Position numbers and translations under genes: made by a program | In this document: positions 36,398 to 43,272 of the stretch, in pieces | Layout: each line of letters opens with the position of its first letter | Position numbering within the stretch: position 1 is the stretch's first letter | Assembly (NCBI GenBank): GCA_029975275.1 | Contig: JARKPN010000101.1 | Location: 1 to 64,000 of the forward strand | Origin: Geobacteraceae bacterium | GTDB taxonomy: Bacteria > Desulfobacterota > Desulfuromonadia > Geobacterales > Geobacteraceae | Reading direction: 5' to 3' | Length of the DNA stretch: 64,000 nucleotides | The notes under the pieces: generated by a model | Told to the model about the DNA's origin: nothing | Database searches by the model: none | The model's input: the letters and a program-made list of their open reading frames with translations, nothing else

Positions 36398-37312
36398 TCA
36401 GGGTGTGGTAGTCGCGGAGAGCCCCGCTTCCTCCTGTTCACCCTTGATCCCTTTGGTCGTGGTATAGATGAATCCGCGCACCGTGGGATTCGGGCTTGCC
36501 TTAATCTCTGCCGGCGTGCCGGTCTCGATGATCCTCCCATCGTGCATCATGGCTATCCTGTCGGATACGTAGAGGGCGAAATTCAGGTCGTGGGTGACGA
36601 TGACCGTGGTGTTCCGTGTGGTCTCCTTGACCTTTATGATGGTGTCGGCCAATTCGTCGGAGTTGATGGGATCGAGCTCGGCCGTGGGCTCGTCGTAGAG
36701 GATCAGGTCCGGATTCATGGCAAGTGAGCGGGCAATGGCCACCCGCTTCTTCATCCCGCCGGAAAGCTCGGACGTCTTCAGGTCCTCGGTCCCTTCCAGG
36801 CCGACCATGGCGAGCTTTTCCCGGATGATCTCCCGTACCCTCTGCTCCTTGCAGACCCGTTTCTCACGCAGCCACAGCCCCACGTTCTCCCCCACGGTCA
36901 GGGAGTTGAACAGGGCCGACGACTGGAACACCATGCTGTAGCGGTAATCCCGTTCGGCCGCTCCCTCCCCTGCCGCGAACACCGGCACTTCATTGATGAA
37001 TATCTCGCCGCTGTCGGGGGTGTCGAGCTTGACAATCAGCTTCAGCAGGACGCTTTTTCCGGTTCCCGAGGGACCTATGATGGAAAAGGTCTCACCCGGC
37101 CGTATCTCCAGCTGCACGTCCTTGAGCACGTGTTTGTCGCCGAACGACTTGTTGAGCCCGGCGATGCGGATCCCGACCGGCCTGGTGTCGCGCAGGTCGA
37201 TGGCCGGTCCCTGTTCTTCGGCGTGGAAGACGTAGCCGACCAGCCCGTGGGTGACCTTGTGCAGAAGCCTTTCAATCCTGCCTTCGCTTGCCCTGTGTGT
37301 TTTTAGAAACAT
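36398..37312 (-). CDS. ABC transporter ATP-binding protein, MlaF/Ttg2A-like
   Basis: A 304-residue ATPase. The first 45 residues are an unconserved extension. The core has Walker A GPSGTGKSVLLKL (about 80-92), the Q-loop in YRYSMVFQSSALFNSLTVGENV, the signature LSGGMKKRVAIARSLAMNPDLILYDEPTAELDP with Walker B, and the H-loop in VIVTHDLN. The ALFNSLTV and SGGMKKRV forms and the C-terminal SPNPTVRGFI segment match the Mla phospholipid-transport ATPases. No permease, MCE protein or periplasmic protein is adjacent, so partners must be elsewhere. AAGGA lies nine bases before the ATG. A 33-residue membrane protein is encoded 52 bases upstream. Confidence 0.88.
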   Translation of the reverse strand: MFLKTHRASEGRIERLLHKVTHGLVGYVFHAEEQGPAIDLRDTRPVGIRIAGLNKSFGDKHVLKDVQLEIRPGETFSIIGPSGTGKSVLLKLIVKLDTPDSGEIFINEVPVFAAGEGAAERDYRYSMVFQSSALFNSLTVGENVGLWLREKRVCKEQRVREIIREKLAMVGLEGTEDLKTSELSGGMKKRVAIARSLAMNPDLILYDEPTAELDPINSDELADTIIKVKETTRNTTVIVTHDLNFALYVSDRIAMMHDGRIIETGTPAEIKASPNPTVRGFIYTTTKGIKGEQEEAGLSATTTP

Positions 37313-37364
37313 TTAATCAAATCCTTTATCCGGAGCCCTTCCCCGCCAACACGGTGGCGTTCCT

Positions 37365-37466
37365 TCAGTTCCTGCGCTTGTTCATGCCGCTGAGCGCCAC
37401 GAAGAAGAAGATTACCGCTATCACCAGCCCGATGAAAATCCAATCGGCAATGCTGAAACCGAACAT
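37365..37466 (-). CDS. 33-residue single-span membrane microprotein
   Basis: From the ATG at 37466 the minus strand encodes 33 residues. A short MFGFSIADW start is followed by a hydrophobic run (IFIGLVIAVIFFFVALSG, about 10-27) and a basic end MNKRRN. The positive-inside rule predicts an N-out, C-in single helix. AGGGG lies eight bases upstream, a normal ribosome-binding distance. It lies between the GNAT-like gene and the MlaF-like ATPase and may be co-transcribed with the ATPase. The shape resembles small helper subunits of membrane complexes. I do not recognise the family. Evidence is composition, spacing and the ribosome-binding site only. Confidence 0.55.
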   Translation of the reverse strand: MFGFSIADWIFIGLVIAVIFFFVALSGMNKRRN

Positions 37467-37517
37467 ACGTCAATCCCCTGATATTGTTATCTCTTTTCCA
37501 TCCGGGAAGTGTTGCTG

Positions 37518-37549
37518 GGTACCGGGTGGGAACTTGCCCCAACCCGGCC
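37518..37549 (-). promoter_or_regulatory. Strong GC-rich hairpin upstream of the microprotein gene
   Basis: On the minus strand CCGGGTTGGG pairs with CCCACCCGG (one bulge) around a short loop. It lies 33 bases after the GNAT-like gene and about 50 bases before the microprotein ATG. No T-run follows, so it may be a transcript-end protector or leader structure rather than an intrinsic terminator. Confidence 0.4.
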
Positions 37550-37581
37550 CCCATAACATTTACTTATCTCACAACCTGGAT

Positions 37582-38433
37582 TCAGGTTGCGATTTTCCCC
37601 GGCTCTTCCCGCTCAGGAAAGGTGTCTACCCCGGCATGGCGACCCACCTGGAGATAGATCCTGACGTTGTCCCACGGCGCATCCAGGATGCCGTCGTGAA
37701 TGGACCAGCTCCTGCCGCGGACGGTCCGCTCGAAACCGGGCTGCCTGAACGGGGTGGAACCGTCCAGTCTGCGATGATACCTGTTTCCTTCCCTGAACCC
37801 CTCGTTGATCTCCTGCATCAGGCGTCTCCCGGTGATGTAGTCGAACCCGTACCTCTCGTAGCGGATCGCATTGTCATAGGTGAGGGGCTCGGCTACGATG
37901 ACCTCCATGCCGAGGGAATCGACGAAACGCTCGAAGGGGCGGAGGAATTCGGAAAACATGCGCAAACCCCGCCGTGTCTGGTTGGGGTAGAGGCCCGCCT
38001 CCATGGCCCTTATCTCCTCGGGGATGTTCCTGCCCAACGTGGCAAAACAGTTGTCGCGTCCCTCGGCATCCAGATCCACATCGAAACGGGGCGACCATGG
38101 GTCCCTGATGACGCAGAAGGAAAGCTCCATCTGGTGATGCTGGGTATCGGCGATCTCCAGGAAAAACACAGGGTCGCGCACCTCAGGCGCCAGTCGCACC
38201 TCGACCCGGGAAAAACCGAGCCCCTCCGGAGCGAGGAACCAGACCTTGCGCTGGCCGTCCGCTCCCAGGAAGGATTCCGGGGATATGGAAAAGATCTCGA
38301 ACAACCGGACCGGAATTATGCCGCCGTAAATACGCTCCTTTTCACCCTGCTCAAGCGAGTTGATGTCCCGAAGCGTGAACAGGGGCCTGCCGCGGGCATC
38401 GGTCAGCTGGCTGTTCCCGGGTAACTTAGCCAT
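37582..38433 (-). CDS. Uncharacterised protein with GNAT-like features, coupled to acuC
   Basis: A 283-residue soluble protein that I do not recognise as a named family. The stretch from about 145 to 215 resembles an acyl-CoA N-acetyltransferase. It has PNQTRRGLRMFSEFL, like the CoA pyrophosphate loop of GNAT motif A, then VIVAEPLTYDNAIRYERYGF, matching the common N-x2-A-x2-x-Y-E-x-x-G-F ending. Two strands before it (ELSFCVIRDPW) fit beta-4. The remainder is unassigned. Its ATG lies inside the acuC stop region (ATGGCTAA, eight-base overlap), so it is translated with the deacetylase. The acetyltransferase idea is an inference from short motifs plus context, and a structural role unrelated to acetylation remains possible. 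Confidence 0.6.
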   Translation of the reverse strand: MAKLPGNSQLTDARGRPLFTLRDINSLEQGEKERIYGGIIPVRLFEIFSISPESFLGADGQRKVWFLAPEGLGFSRVEVRLAPEVRDPVFFLEIADTQHHQMELSFCVIRDPWSPRFDVDLDAEGRDNCFATLGRNIPEEIRAMEAGLYPNQTRRGLRMFSEFLRPFERFVDSLGMEVIVAEPLTYDNAIRYERYGFDYITGRRLMQEINEGFREGNRYHRRLDGSTPFRQPGFERTVRGRSWSIHDGILDAPWDNVRIYLQVGRHAGVDTFPEREEPGKIAT

Positions 38434-39586
38434 GGCCGCCGATAATGATCGGGAACACCTTTTTCCTGATTGCCGCTATGCTCTTTTCCACGGAGTCGAG
38501 CGCACGGTTCCGGTCGTCTTCTTCGGCCCAGTGCATGGCATCGAGCAGCATCCTGTTCGGGTACCCGAGTTCTTCGATGGTTTTTCTGAATCCGGCCGGA
38601 AGCCTGTGAGGGAGTTCCACCCCGTTCATTATGGACCAGGCGAGGGTCCACGCCCGTGCAACATTGACATTCTCGTATCCTCCCCCGCCCACGGCCACCC
38701 ACGGAATCCGCAAGGCCTTGAGCTTCCTGACGATATAGCCGTAGCTGTGAGTCGTTATCTCCAGGCGGGTCAGCGGATCGGTACGGAAGGTGTCGGCGCC
38801 GAGTTGTGTGAACAGAACATCCGGATCGTATGCGGCAATCAGCGGGAATGCCACTTCGTCAAAGGCCTTCATGTACAGGGCGTCGTCAGTATGCTCCTTG
38901 AGTGGAAGGTTCACCGAATACCCCTTTCCCTTCCCGGTTCCGATCTCTTTCTCCGAACCGGTGCCTGGAAAGAAATGGAGACCGCTCTCGTGGATCGAGA
39001 TGGTCAGGACCTGGTCCGTGTCGTAGAAGGCTTCCTGCACCCCATCGCCGTGGTGGGCGTCGATGTCCAGGTAGACGACGCGCTTTCCCTGCCGAAGCAG
39101 CAGGTTGATGGCTATCACGGCGTCGTTCAGATAGGAAAAGCCCGAGGCCCTGCTCCGGTGAGCATGGTGCCACCCGCCGGCCAGGTTGAAAGCGACGGAA
39201 TATCCCTCCTCGGTCACCAGCCGGGTAGCCTCGACCGTACCACCGACACTGAGCCTGGCCCAGTCGTAGACTCCTGGAAAGACGGGGTTTTCAATATCTC
39301 CCAGCCCGTAACGAAAATCAGCCCGCGGTTCCTCCGAGGAACTGAATTCCCTCAGCTTTTCCAGGTAGCCGCGGCTATGAAAGCTCAGCAGGTCTTCCTC
39401 ACGGGCGGGAACGGCTTCGACCACCCGTCCATTCGCAAGCATGGTCAGGCCCAAGGCCTCCATGAGCTCATGGGCCAGACGGAACCGCTGCACCTTGAAC
39501 GGGTGTTCCCTGCCGTAGCTGAACCTGCTGAAGTCGGACGAATAGATGAGGGCCGTTTGTGCCGCCACGCAGAATCTCCCCTCCAC
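38426..39586 (-). CDS. acuC: AcuC/histone deacetylase-family protein
   Basis: A 386-residue zinc-dependent deacetylase of the class I HDAC/AcuC type. It has FNLAGGWHHAHRSRASGFSYLNDAVIAI with the catalytic His pair, VVYLDIDAHHGDGVQEAFY with zinc-binding Asp and His, TISIHESGLHFFPGTG, TQLGADTFRTDPLTRLEIT with the third zinc aspartate, and VGGGGY. In Bacillus AcuC deacetylates and so reactivates acetyl-CoA synthetase. The substrate here is unknown. It is coupled to a GNAT-like gene downstream and is divergent from a small plus-strand transcript. Confidence 0.92.
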   Translation of the reverse strand: MEGRFCVAAQTALIYSSDFSRFSYGREHPFKVQRFRLAHELMEALGLTMLANGRVVEAVPAREEDLLSFHSRGYLEKLREFSSSEEPRADFRYGLGDIENPVFPGVYDWARLSVGGTVEATRLVTEEGYSVAFNLAGGWHHAHRSRASGFSYLNDAVIAINLLLRQGKRVVYLDIDAHHGDGVQEAFYDTDQVLTISIHESGLHFFPGTGSEKEIGTGKGKGYSVNLPLKEHTDDALYMKAFDEVAFPLIAAYDPDVLFTQLGADTFRTDPLTRLEITTHSYGYIVRKLKALRIPWVAVGGGGYENVNVARAWTLAWSIMNGVELPHRLPAGFRKTIEELGYPNRMLLDAMHWAEEDDRNRALDSVEKSIAAIRKKVFPIIIGGHG

Positions 39587-39673
39587 TTAACTATTTTCAT
39601 ATGTACTACGCCCGGCAGGGGGCGTCAACAGCAATTTGCCGTGGGAAACAGCCTGGTATTCGCGGCAGGAAAG

Positions 39674-39724
39674 ATGGCAAATGAGGCACTGTTTCTCGAA
39701 ATACGCCGGTTCCCATCAGGATAA
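39674..39724 (+). CDS. Possible 16-residue leader peptide
   Basis: ATG at 39674 opens a frame of 16 residues (MANEALFLEIRRFPSG) ending at 39724, with AGGA just three bases upstream. It lies in the spacer ahead of a terminator at 39882-39911. Nothing but the frame and a weak ribosome-binding site supports it. Confidence 0.2.
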   Translation: MANEALFLEIRRFPSG

Positions 39725-39750
39725 CGGTGTAATTTCAGGAGGTTGGAGCT

Positions 39751-39849
39751 ATTACGACCGGCATCAGGCTTGATAAGGAAGAGGAGTTCATGGGTACCGG
39801 CCTGGCAATACACAGCATCGACGCCTACCCGGAGGAACGGGTGAAATAA
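39751..39849 (+). CDS. Possible 32-residue peptide with ATT start
   Basis: A perfect AGGAGG (39737-39742) lies eight bases before ATT at 39751. From there 32 codons encode a mixed, acidic, protein-like sequence (TTGIRLDKEEEFMGTGLAIH, then SIDAYPEERVK) ending in TAA at 39847. ATT is a rare start codon known from infC and pcnB in E. coli. The other frame, from a TTG inside the same region, gives a basic, less protein-like product. A strong terminator follows 33 bases later, so the locus looks like a self-contained transcript, either a peptide gene, a small RNA, or the 3' relic of a lost gene. Confidence 0.3.
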   Translation: MTTGIRLDKEEEFMGTGLAIHSIDAYPEERVK

Positions 39850-39881
39850 CTTACCTGGTTCGGATGCCGGAATCATCGGAC

Positions 39882-39911
39882 AAGGTCCTCCGTAGGGGGC
39901 CTTTTCTTTTT
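39882..39911 (+). terminator. Rho-independent terminator before mazG
   Basis: AAGGTCCTC (39882-39890) pairs with GGGGGCCTT (39895-39903), including G-T pairs, around CGTA, followed by TTCTTTTT. No annotated plus-strand gene precedes it, so it must end the small transcript described at 39674-39849. Confidence 0.8.
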
Positions 39912-39921
39912 GTACCTCAAG

Positions 39922-39950
39922 TTGACTTTTCCGGAGACGAAGGGTTAAAT
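39922..39950 (+). promoter_or_regulatory. Putative sigma-70 promoter of mazG
   Basis: TTGACT at 39922-39927, exactly 17 bases, then TTAAAT at 39945-39950, just after the terminator at 39882-39911. The mazG ATG is 34 bases downstream. Confidence 0.55.
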
Positions 39951-39984
39951 AGCCGAAAACAACGAGTAGAAAGGCCGAATCCAC

Positions 39985-40779
39985 ATGAAAACGGAACAAG
40001 ACGGGTTCAATCGCCTCATGGAGCTGATGCGCAGGCTGCGGGGGCCGGGCGGCTGCCCATGGGACGCGGAGCAGACCCATGAGAGCCTGAAACGGTACCT
40101 GCTGGAAGAGACCTACGAGGTAATTGAGGCCATTGACGCCGCTTCTCCCGAGATGCTGAAAGAAGAACTGGGCGACCTGCTCCTCCAGCCGGTGTTTCAT
40201 GCGGTGATCGCCGAGGAGAAGGGCGAGTTTACCATGGAGGAGGTTATCAGGATCCTCTGTGACAAGCTGATCCGCCGCCACCCCCACGTGTTCGCCGACC
40301 TGGAGGTGAGCGATATCGATCAGCTGGTGGCGAACTGGGAGCGGATAAAGAAGAAGGAAAAGGGGGAAGAGCGGCGTTCTGCCCTGTCAGGTGTCCCTTC
40401 GCATCTCCCGGCCCTGCTGCGCGCCCAGAAGATAACCGAAAAGGCCTCCCGGGTGGGGTTCGACTGGGATCACCTGGACCCGGTGTTCGCCAAGGTCCTG
40501 GAAGAGCTGAAGGAGTTGGAGGAAACTCTGTTTGCCGGCGATCAGGAACGGTTGGAGGCCGAGTTGGGGGATCTCCTGTTCGCCATTGTAAACCTGGGCA
40601 GGTTCCTGTCCCTCAACCCGGAGGACGCGCTTCGCAAGACCATTGCCCGTTTCACCAAACGCTTCTCCCACATCGAGAACACCCTTCACGCGCGCGGTAA
40701 GGGGTTGCAGGAGGCCACCCTGGAGGAGATGGACGCGCTCTGGGAAGAGGCGAAACGGATGGAGCGCGGCAGGGAGTAG
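39985..40779 (+). CDS. mazG: Nucleoside triphosphate pyrophosphohydrolase MazG
   Basis: A house-cleaning enzyme that hydrolyses canonical and damaged NTPs to NMP and PPi. The 264-residue product has the tandem MazG fold. The first domain has LMRRLRGPGGCPWDAEQTHESLKRYLLEETYEVIEAID and the EExxE metal-binding helices (KEELGDLLLQPVFHA). The second repeats the pattern with ELKELEETL and EAELGDLLFAIVNLGRFL. The linker VANWERIKKKEK is typical. It is transcribed alone from its own promoter. Confidence 0.95.
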   Translation: MKTEQDGFNRLMELMRRLRGPGGCPWDAEQTHESLKRYLLEETYEVIEAIDAASPEMLKEELGDLLLQPVFHAVIAEEKGEFTMEEVIRILCDKLIRRHPHVFADLEVSDIDQLVANWERIKKKEKGEERRSALSGVPSHLPALLRAQKITEKASRVGFDWDHLDPVFAKVLEELKELEETLFAGDQERLEAELGDLLFAIVNLGRFLSLNPEDALRKTIARFTKRFSHIENTLHARGKGLQEATLEEMDALWEEAKRMERGRE

Positions 40780-40846
40780 CCGGTTTCCGACAGGGGAATG
40801 GAATCCTTTGAAAGAGAAATATCACCGTTATCGGGAAGGTAACGGC

Positions 40847-40892
40847 TTTTCCACATCAACTGTGGAAAATCTGTGGGAAATGGTGTGGATAA
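40847..40892. other. Cluster of four DnaA-box-like sites
   Basis: TTTTCCACA (40847-40855, plus), TGTGGAAAA (40861-40869), TGTGGGAAA (40872-40880) and TGTGGATAA (40884-40892) lie within 46 bases. The last is a perfect reverse-complement DnaA box (TTATCCACA), two have one mismatch and one has two. About 140 bases of AT-rich sequence follow (to about 41035), including TTTTAAATAGTTAAACTG. This resembles part of a replication origin or a DnaA-binding control site. dnaA, dnaN, gidA or rpmH are not nearby, and no second box cluster is visible on the other side. Confidence 0.6.
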
Positions 40893-41089
40893 GTCGCTAT
40901 TTCGATACCTTCAATTGAGCTTTTCACGTTTTGCCTAATTTATGTGCAACAAATTAGTTCAGTCATTTTAAATAGTTAAACTGTTTTTTCAGCCATTTCA
41001 GTACGTTACGAACCCGCTTGTCACCGGTTTCTCATGAAAAAGGAAACCCGACCATGAGGCTGTGAACAACTTGCGGAAAACAGGGCGGT

Positions 41090-41647
41090 TTATCCCCTGC
41101 CACCCTCCTGCGCTTCCAGCACCTCACGTTCCATGCGCAGCAACTCCGCTTTCAACTCCAGTCCACCTGGCGCCGAGTAACCGGTCAGCTTTCCGGACGA
41201 GCCGATGACGCGATGGCAGGGGATGATGATCGGGAGGGGGTTTCTGGCCATGGCGGCACCTACACCCCTGGCGGCGCCGGGTCGGAGGATCTCCCGTGCA
41301 ATCTCGCCGTAGCTCCTCACAGAGCCGTAGGCGATGTCTCTGACGGCGCGGTAGACCTCCCGCTGGAACGGGGTAAACGGCTGTTCGTACAGAGGAAGCT
41401 CGAACTCGACCGGTTCCCTCCGGAAGTAGCGGGCCAGCAACTCCGCCGCCGCCTTGCTCAGACTGTTGTCCCGCCGGGCCCCGGGAAATCTCCATCGGAT
41501 GGACTCCTCCAAGGTTACGGGATCCATGGCTGCCGGAAGGTTCACCTCGCACAGCCCGGCCTCTGTTGCCACCACGGAGCCGAAATACCCCATCCCTTTA
41601 TAAAAGGAGTAGAAAACCTCGTCATGCAGCAGGCTTCGGCCTCTCAT
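41090..41647 (-). CDS. ogt: Methylated-DNA-protein cysteine S-methyltransferase
   Basis: A suicide repair protein that transfers the methyl group of O6-methylguanine to its own cysteine. The 185-residue product has the active site IIPCHRVIGSSG (Cys144), the helix-turn-helix block YGSVRSYGEIAREI with the intercalating arginine region RGVGAAMARNPLP, and LTGYSAPGGLELKAELL. No AdaA-type N-terminal domain is present, so it is an Ogt/MGMT form. The start overlaps the murJ stop by four bases. Confidence 0.93.
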   Translation of the reverse strand: MRGRSLLHDEVFYSFYKGMGYFGSVVATEAGLCEVNLPAAMDPVTLEESIRWRFPGARRDNSLSKAAAELLARYFRREPVEFELPLYEQPFTPFQREVYRAVRDIAYGSVRSYGEIAREILRPGAARGVGAAMARNPLPIIIPCHRVIGSSGKLTGYSAPGGLELKAELLRMEREVLEAQEGGRG

Positions 41648-43209
41648 TTGGCGAACCTCCTCCGTATCATCTCCATGGCCTTGCCGGCTTCCTCACAACG
41701 CAGCAGATGGGCGCAGATCAGAAAAATCGTCACGCCGGCCGCCACCGAGCCGGCCATCACGCTCCCCTTCAGGATCTTCTCGCCCGGTACGGACCAGTCG
41801 ATGAGGCCCATCCCCCAATGGACCGCCACGGCCATCGGCAGCGACGCGAGCAGGATCCTGAAACCGGCCGGCAGGATCCTGCGGCCGCCGAAAGCCCCTA
41901 TCTTCCTGCGCAGAAAATAGAGCAGCAGCCCCATGTTGAACAGTGCCGAGAGCGTGGTGGCGAGGGCGAGCCCGCCGTGGAGCAGGGGTCCCATGAGCGC
42001 AAGGCTGAAGGCCACGTTCAGGAGAAAGGCGATAAAGGCGGTGATGACCGGTGTACGGGTGTCCTTGAGCGCGTAAAAGGCCGGCACCAGCACCCTGACC
42101 AGGGCAACGAACGAGAGGCCCCACGAGTAATAGAACAGCGCCTCGCCCGACTTGACCGCCTTCTGGTAGTCGAACTCCCCCCCCATGAAGAGGAGCGAGA
42201 ATACCTGGGTCGAGCAGACCAGCAGGCCGGTCATGGCCGGGATGGTGATGAAGAGCGTCAGCCTGAGACCGAAATCCAGCGAATCCTTGAGACCTTCCCG
42301 GTCACCCGAGGCGGCCTGTCTGCTCATGGACGGCAGGATCGCCTGTGCGATGGAGACGGTGAAGATACCCTGGGGAAACTCGAACAGACGCTGGGCGTAA
42401 TAGAGATACGACACGCTCCCCTGAGGGAGGAGCGAGGCAAGGATGGCGCCCACGGTGATGTTCAGATAGTAGACCCCCACCCCGAAAACGGAGGGGACCA
42501 TCAGGAGCGCGATCCGCCTCACCGCGGGATGGCCGGGGACGAAGCGGGGTCGCAGGGGAAAGCCCTTGCGGTAGAGCACCGGAAGCTGCAGCAGCAACTG
42601 GAGGGCGCCGCCCAGCAGGACACCCACGGCCAGCGCGGTTATGGGAACATCGAACCACCCCCGCAGCAGCAGGGCGCACCCTATCATGGAGAGATTGAGA
42701 AACACGGTGGATATGGCCGGGGTGAAGAAGTGGCGCACCGTGTTAAGGATCCCCATGCAGAGCGCCACCAGGCTGATGAAGAAGATGTAGGGGAACATGA
42801 GCCGGTTGAGGAAGACCGTCAGCTCCAGCTTGTTCGGCTCGGTACTGAATCCGGGGAACATGACCGACACTATCAGAGGGGAAAACACGATCCCCAGCAG
42901 GGCGACGAGTCCCATCACCAGGGTCAGGAGGGAAAAGCAGATGTTGGCCAGTTCCCGGGCCTCTTCTTCTCCCCTGTTGGCATACCATTCGGAAAAGGTC
43001 GGCACGAACGCCGAGGTGAGAGCCCCTTCCGCGAAGAAGCGGCGCAGCATGTTGGGTATCTGGAACGCGGCGAAGAAGGCGTCGGTGGCATAACCGGCCC
43101 CGAACAGACGCGATACCGCCATGTCCCGCACCATCCCCATGATGCGGGACAGGACGGTCGCCGCTCCCATGACCCCGGCTGCCCGGGCTATCTGTTTCTT
43201 TTCAGACAT
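41644..43209 (-). CDS. murJ: Lipid II flippase MurJ
   Basis: A 521-residue polytopic protein of the MOP superfamily that moves lipid II across the inner membrane. About fourteen hydrophobic helices are visible. Family motifs include VMGAATVLSRIMGMVRDM at the start with the central-cavity arginines, GAGYATDAFFAAFQIPNMLRRFFAEGALTSAFVPTF, the SYLYYAQRLFEFPQGIFTVSI segment, and RVLVPAFYALKDTRTP. It is upstream of ogt with a four-base overlap and downstream of the YyaL-like gene. Confidence 0.96.
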   Translation of the reverse strand: MSEKKQIARAAGVMGAATVLSRIMGMVRDMAVSRLFGAGYATDAFFAAFQIPNMLRRFFAEGALTSAFVPTFSEWYANRGEEEARELANICFSLLTLVMGLVALLGIVFSPLIVSVMFPGFSTEPNKLELTVFLNRLMFPYIFFISLVALCMGILNTVRHFFTPAISTVFLNLSMIGCALLLRGWFDVPITALAVGVLLGGALQLLLQLPVLYRKGFPLRPRFVPGHPAVRRIALLMVPSVFGVGVYYLNITVGAILASLLPQGSVSYLYYAQRLFEFPQGIFTVSIAQAILPSMSRQAASGDREGLKDSLDFGLRLTLFITIPAMTGLLVCSTQVFSLLFMGGEFDYQKAVKSGEALFYYSWGLSFVALVRVLVPAFYALKDTRTPVITAFIAFLLNVAFSLALMGPLLHGGLALATTLSALFNMGLLLYFLRRKIGAFGGRRILPAGFRILLASLPMAVAVHWGMGLIDWSVPGEKILKGSVMAGSVAAGVTIFLICAHLLRCEEAGKAMEMIRRRFAK

Positions 43210-43272
43210 CCACCCACCTGTATGCGTTTTTCAGGGGTATGTATCACAGGTGAGGGGAAATTGGTATACAAT

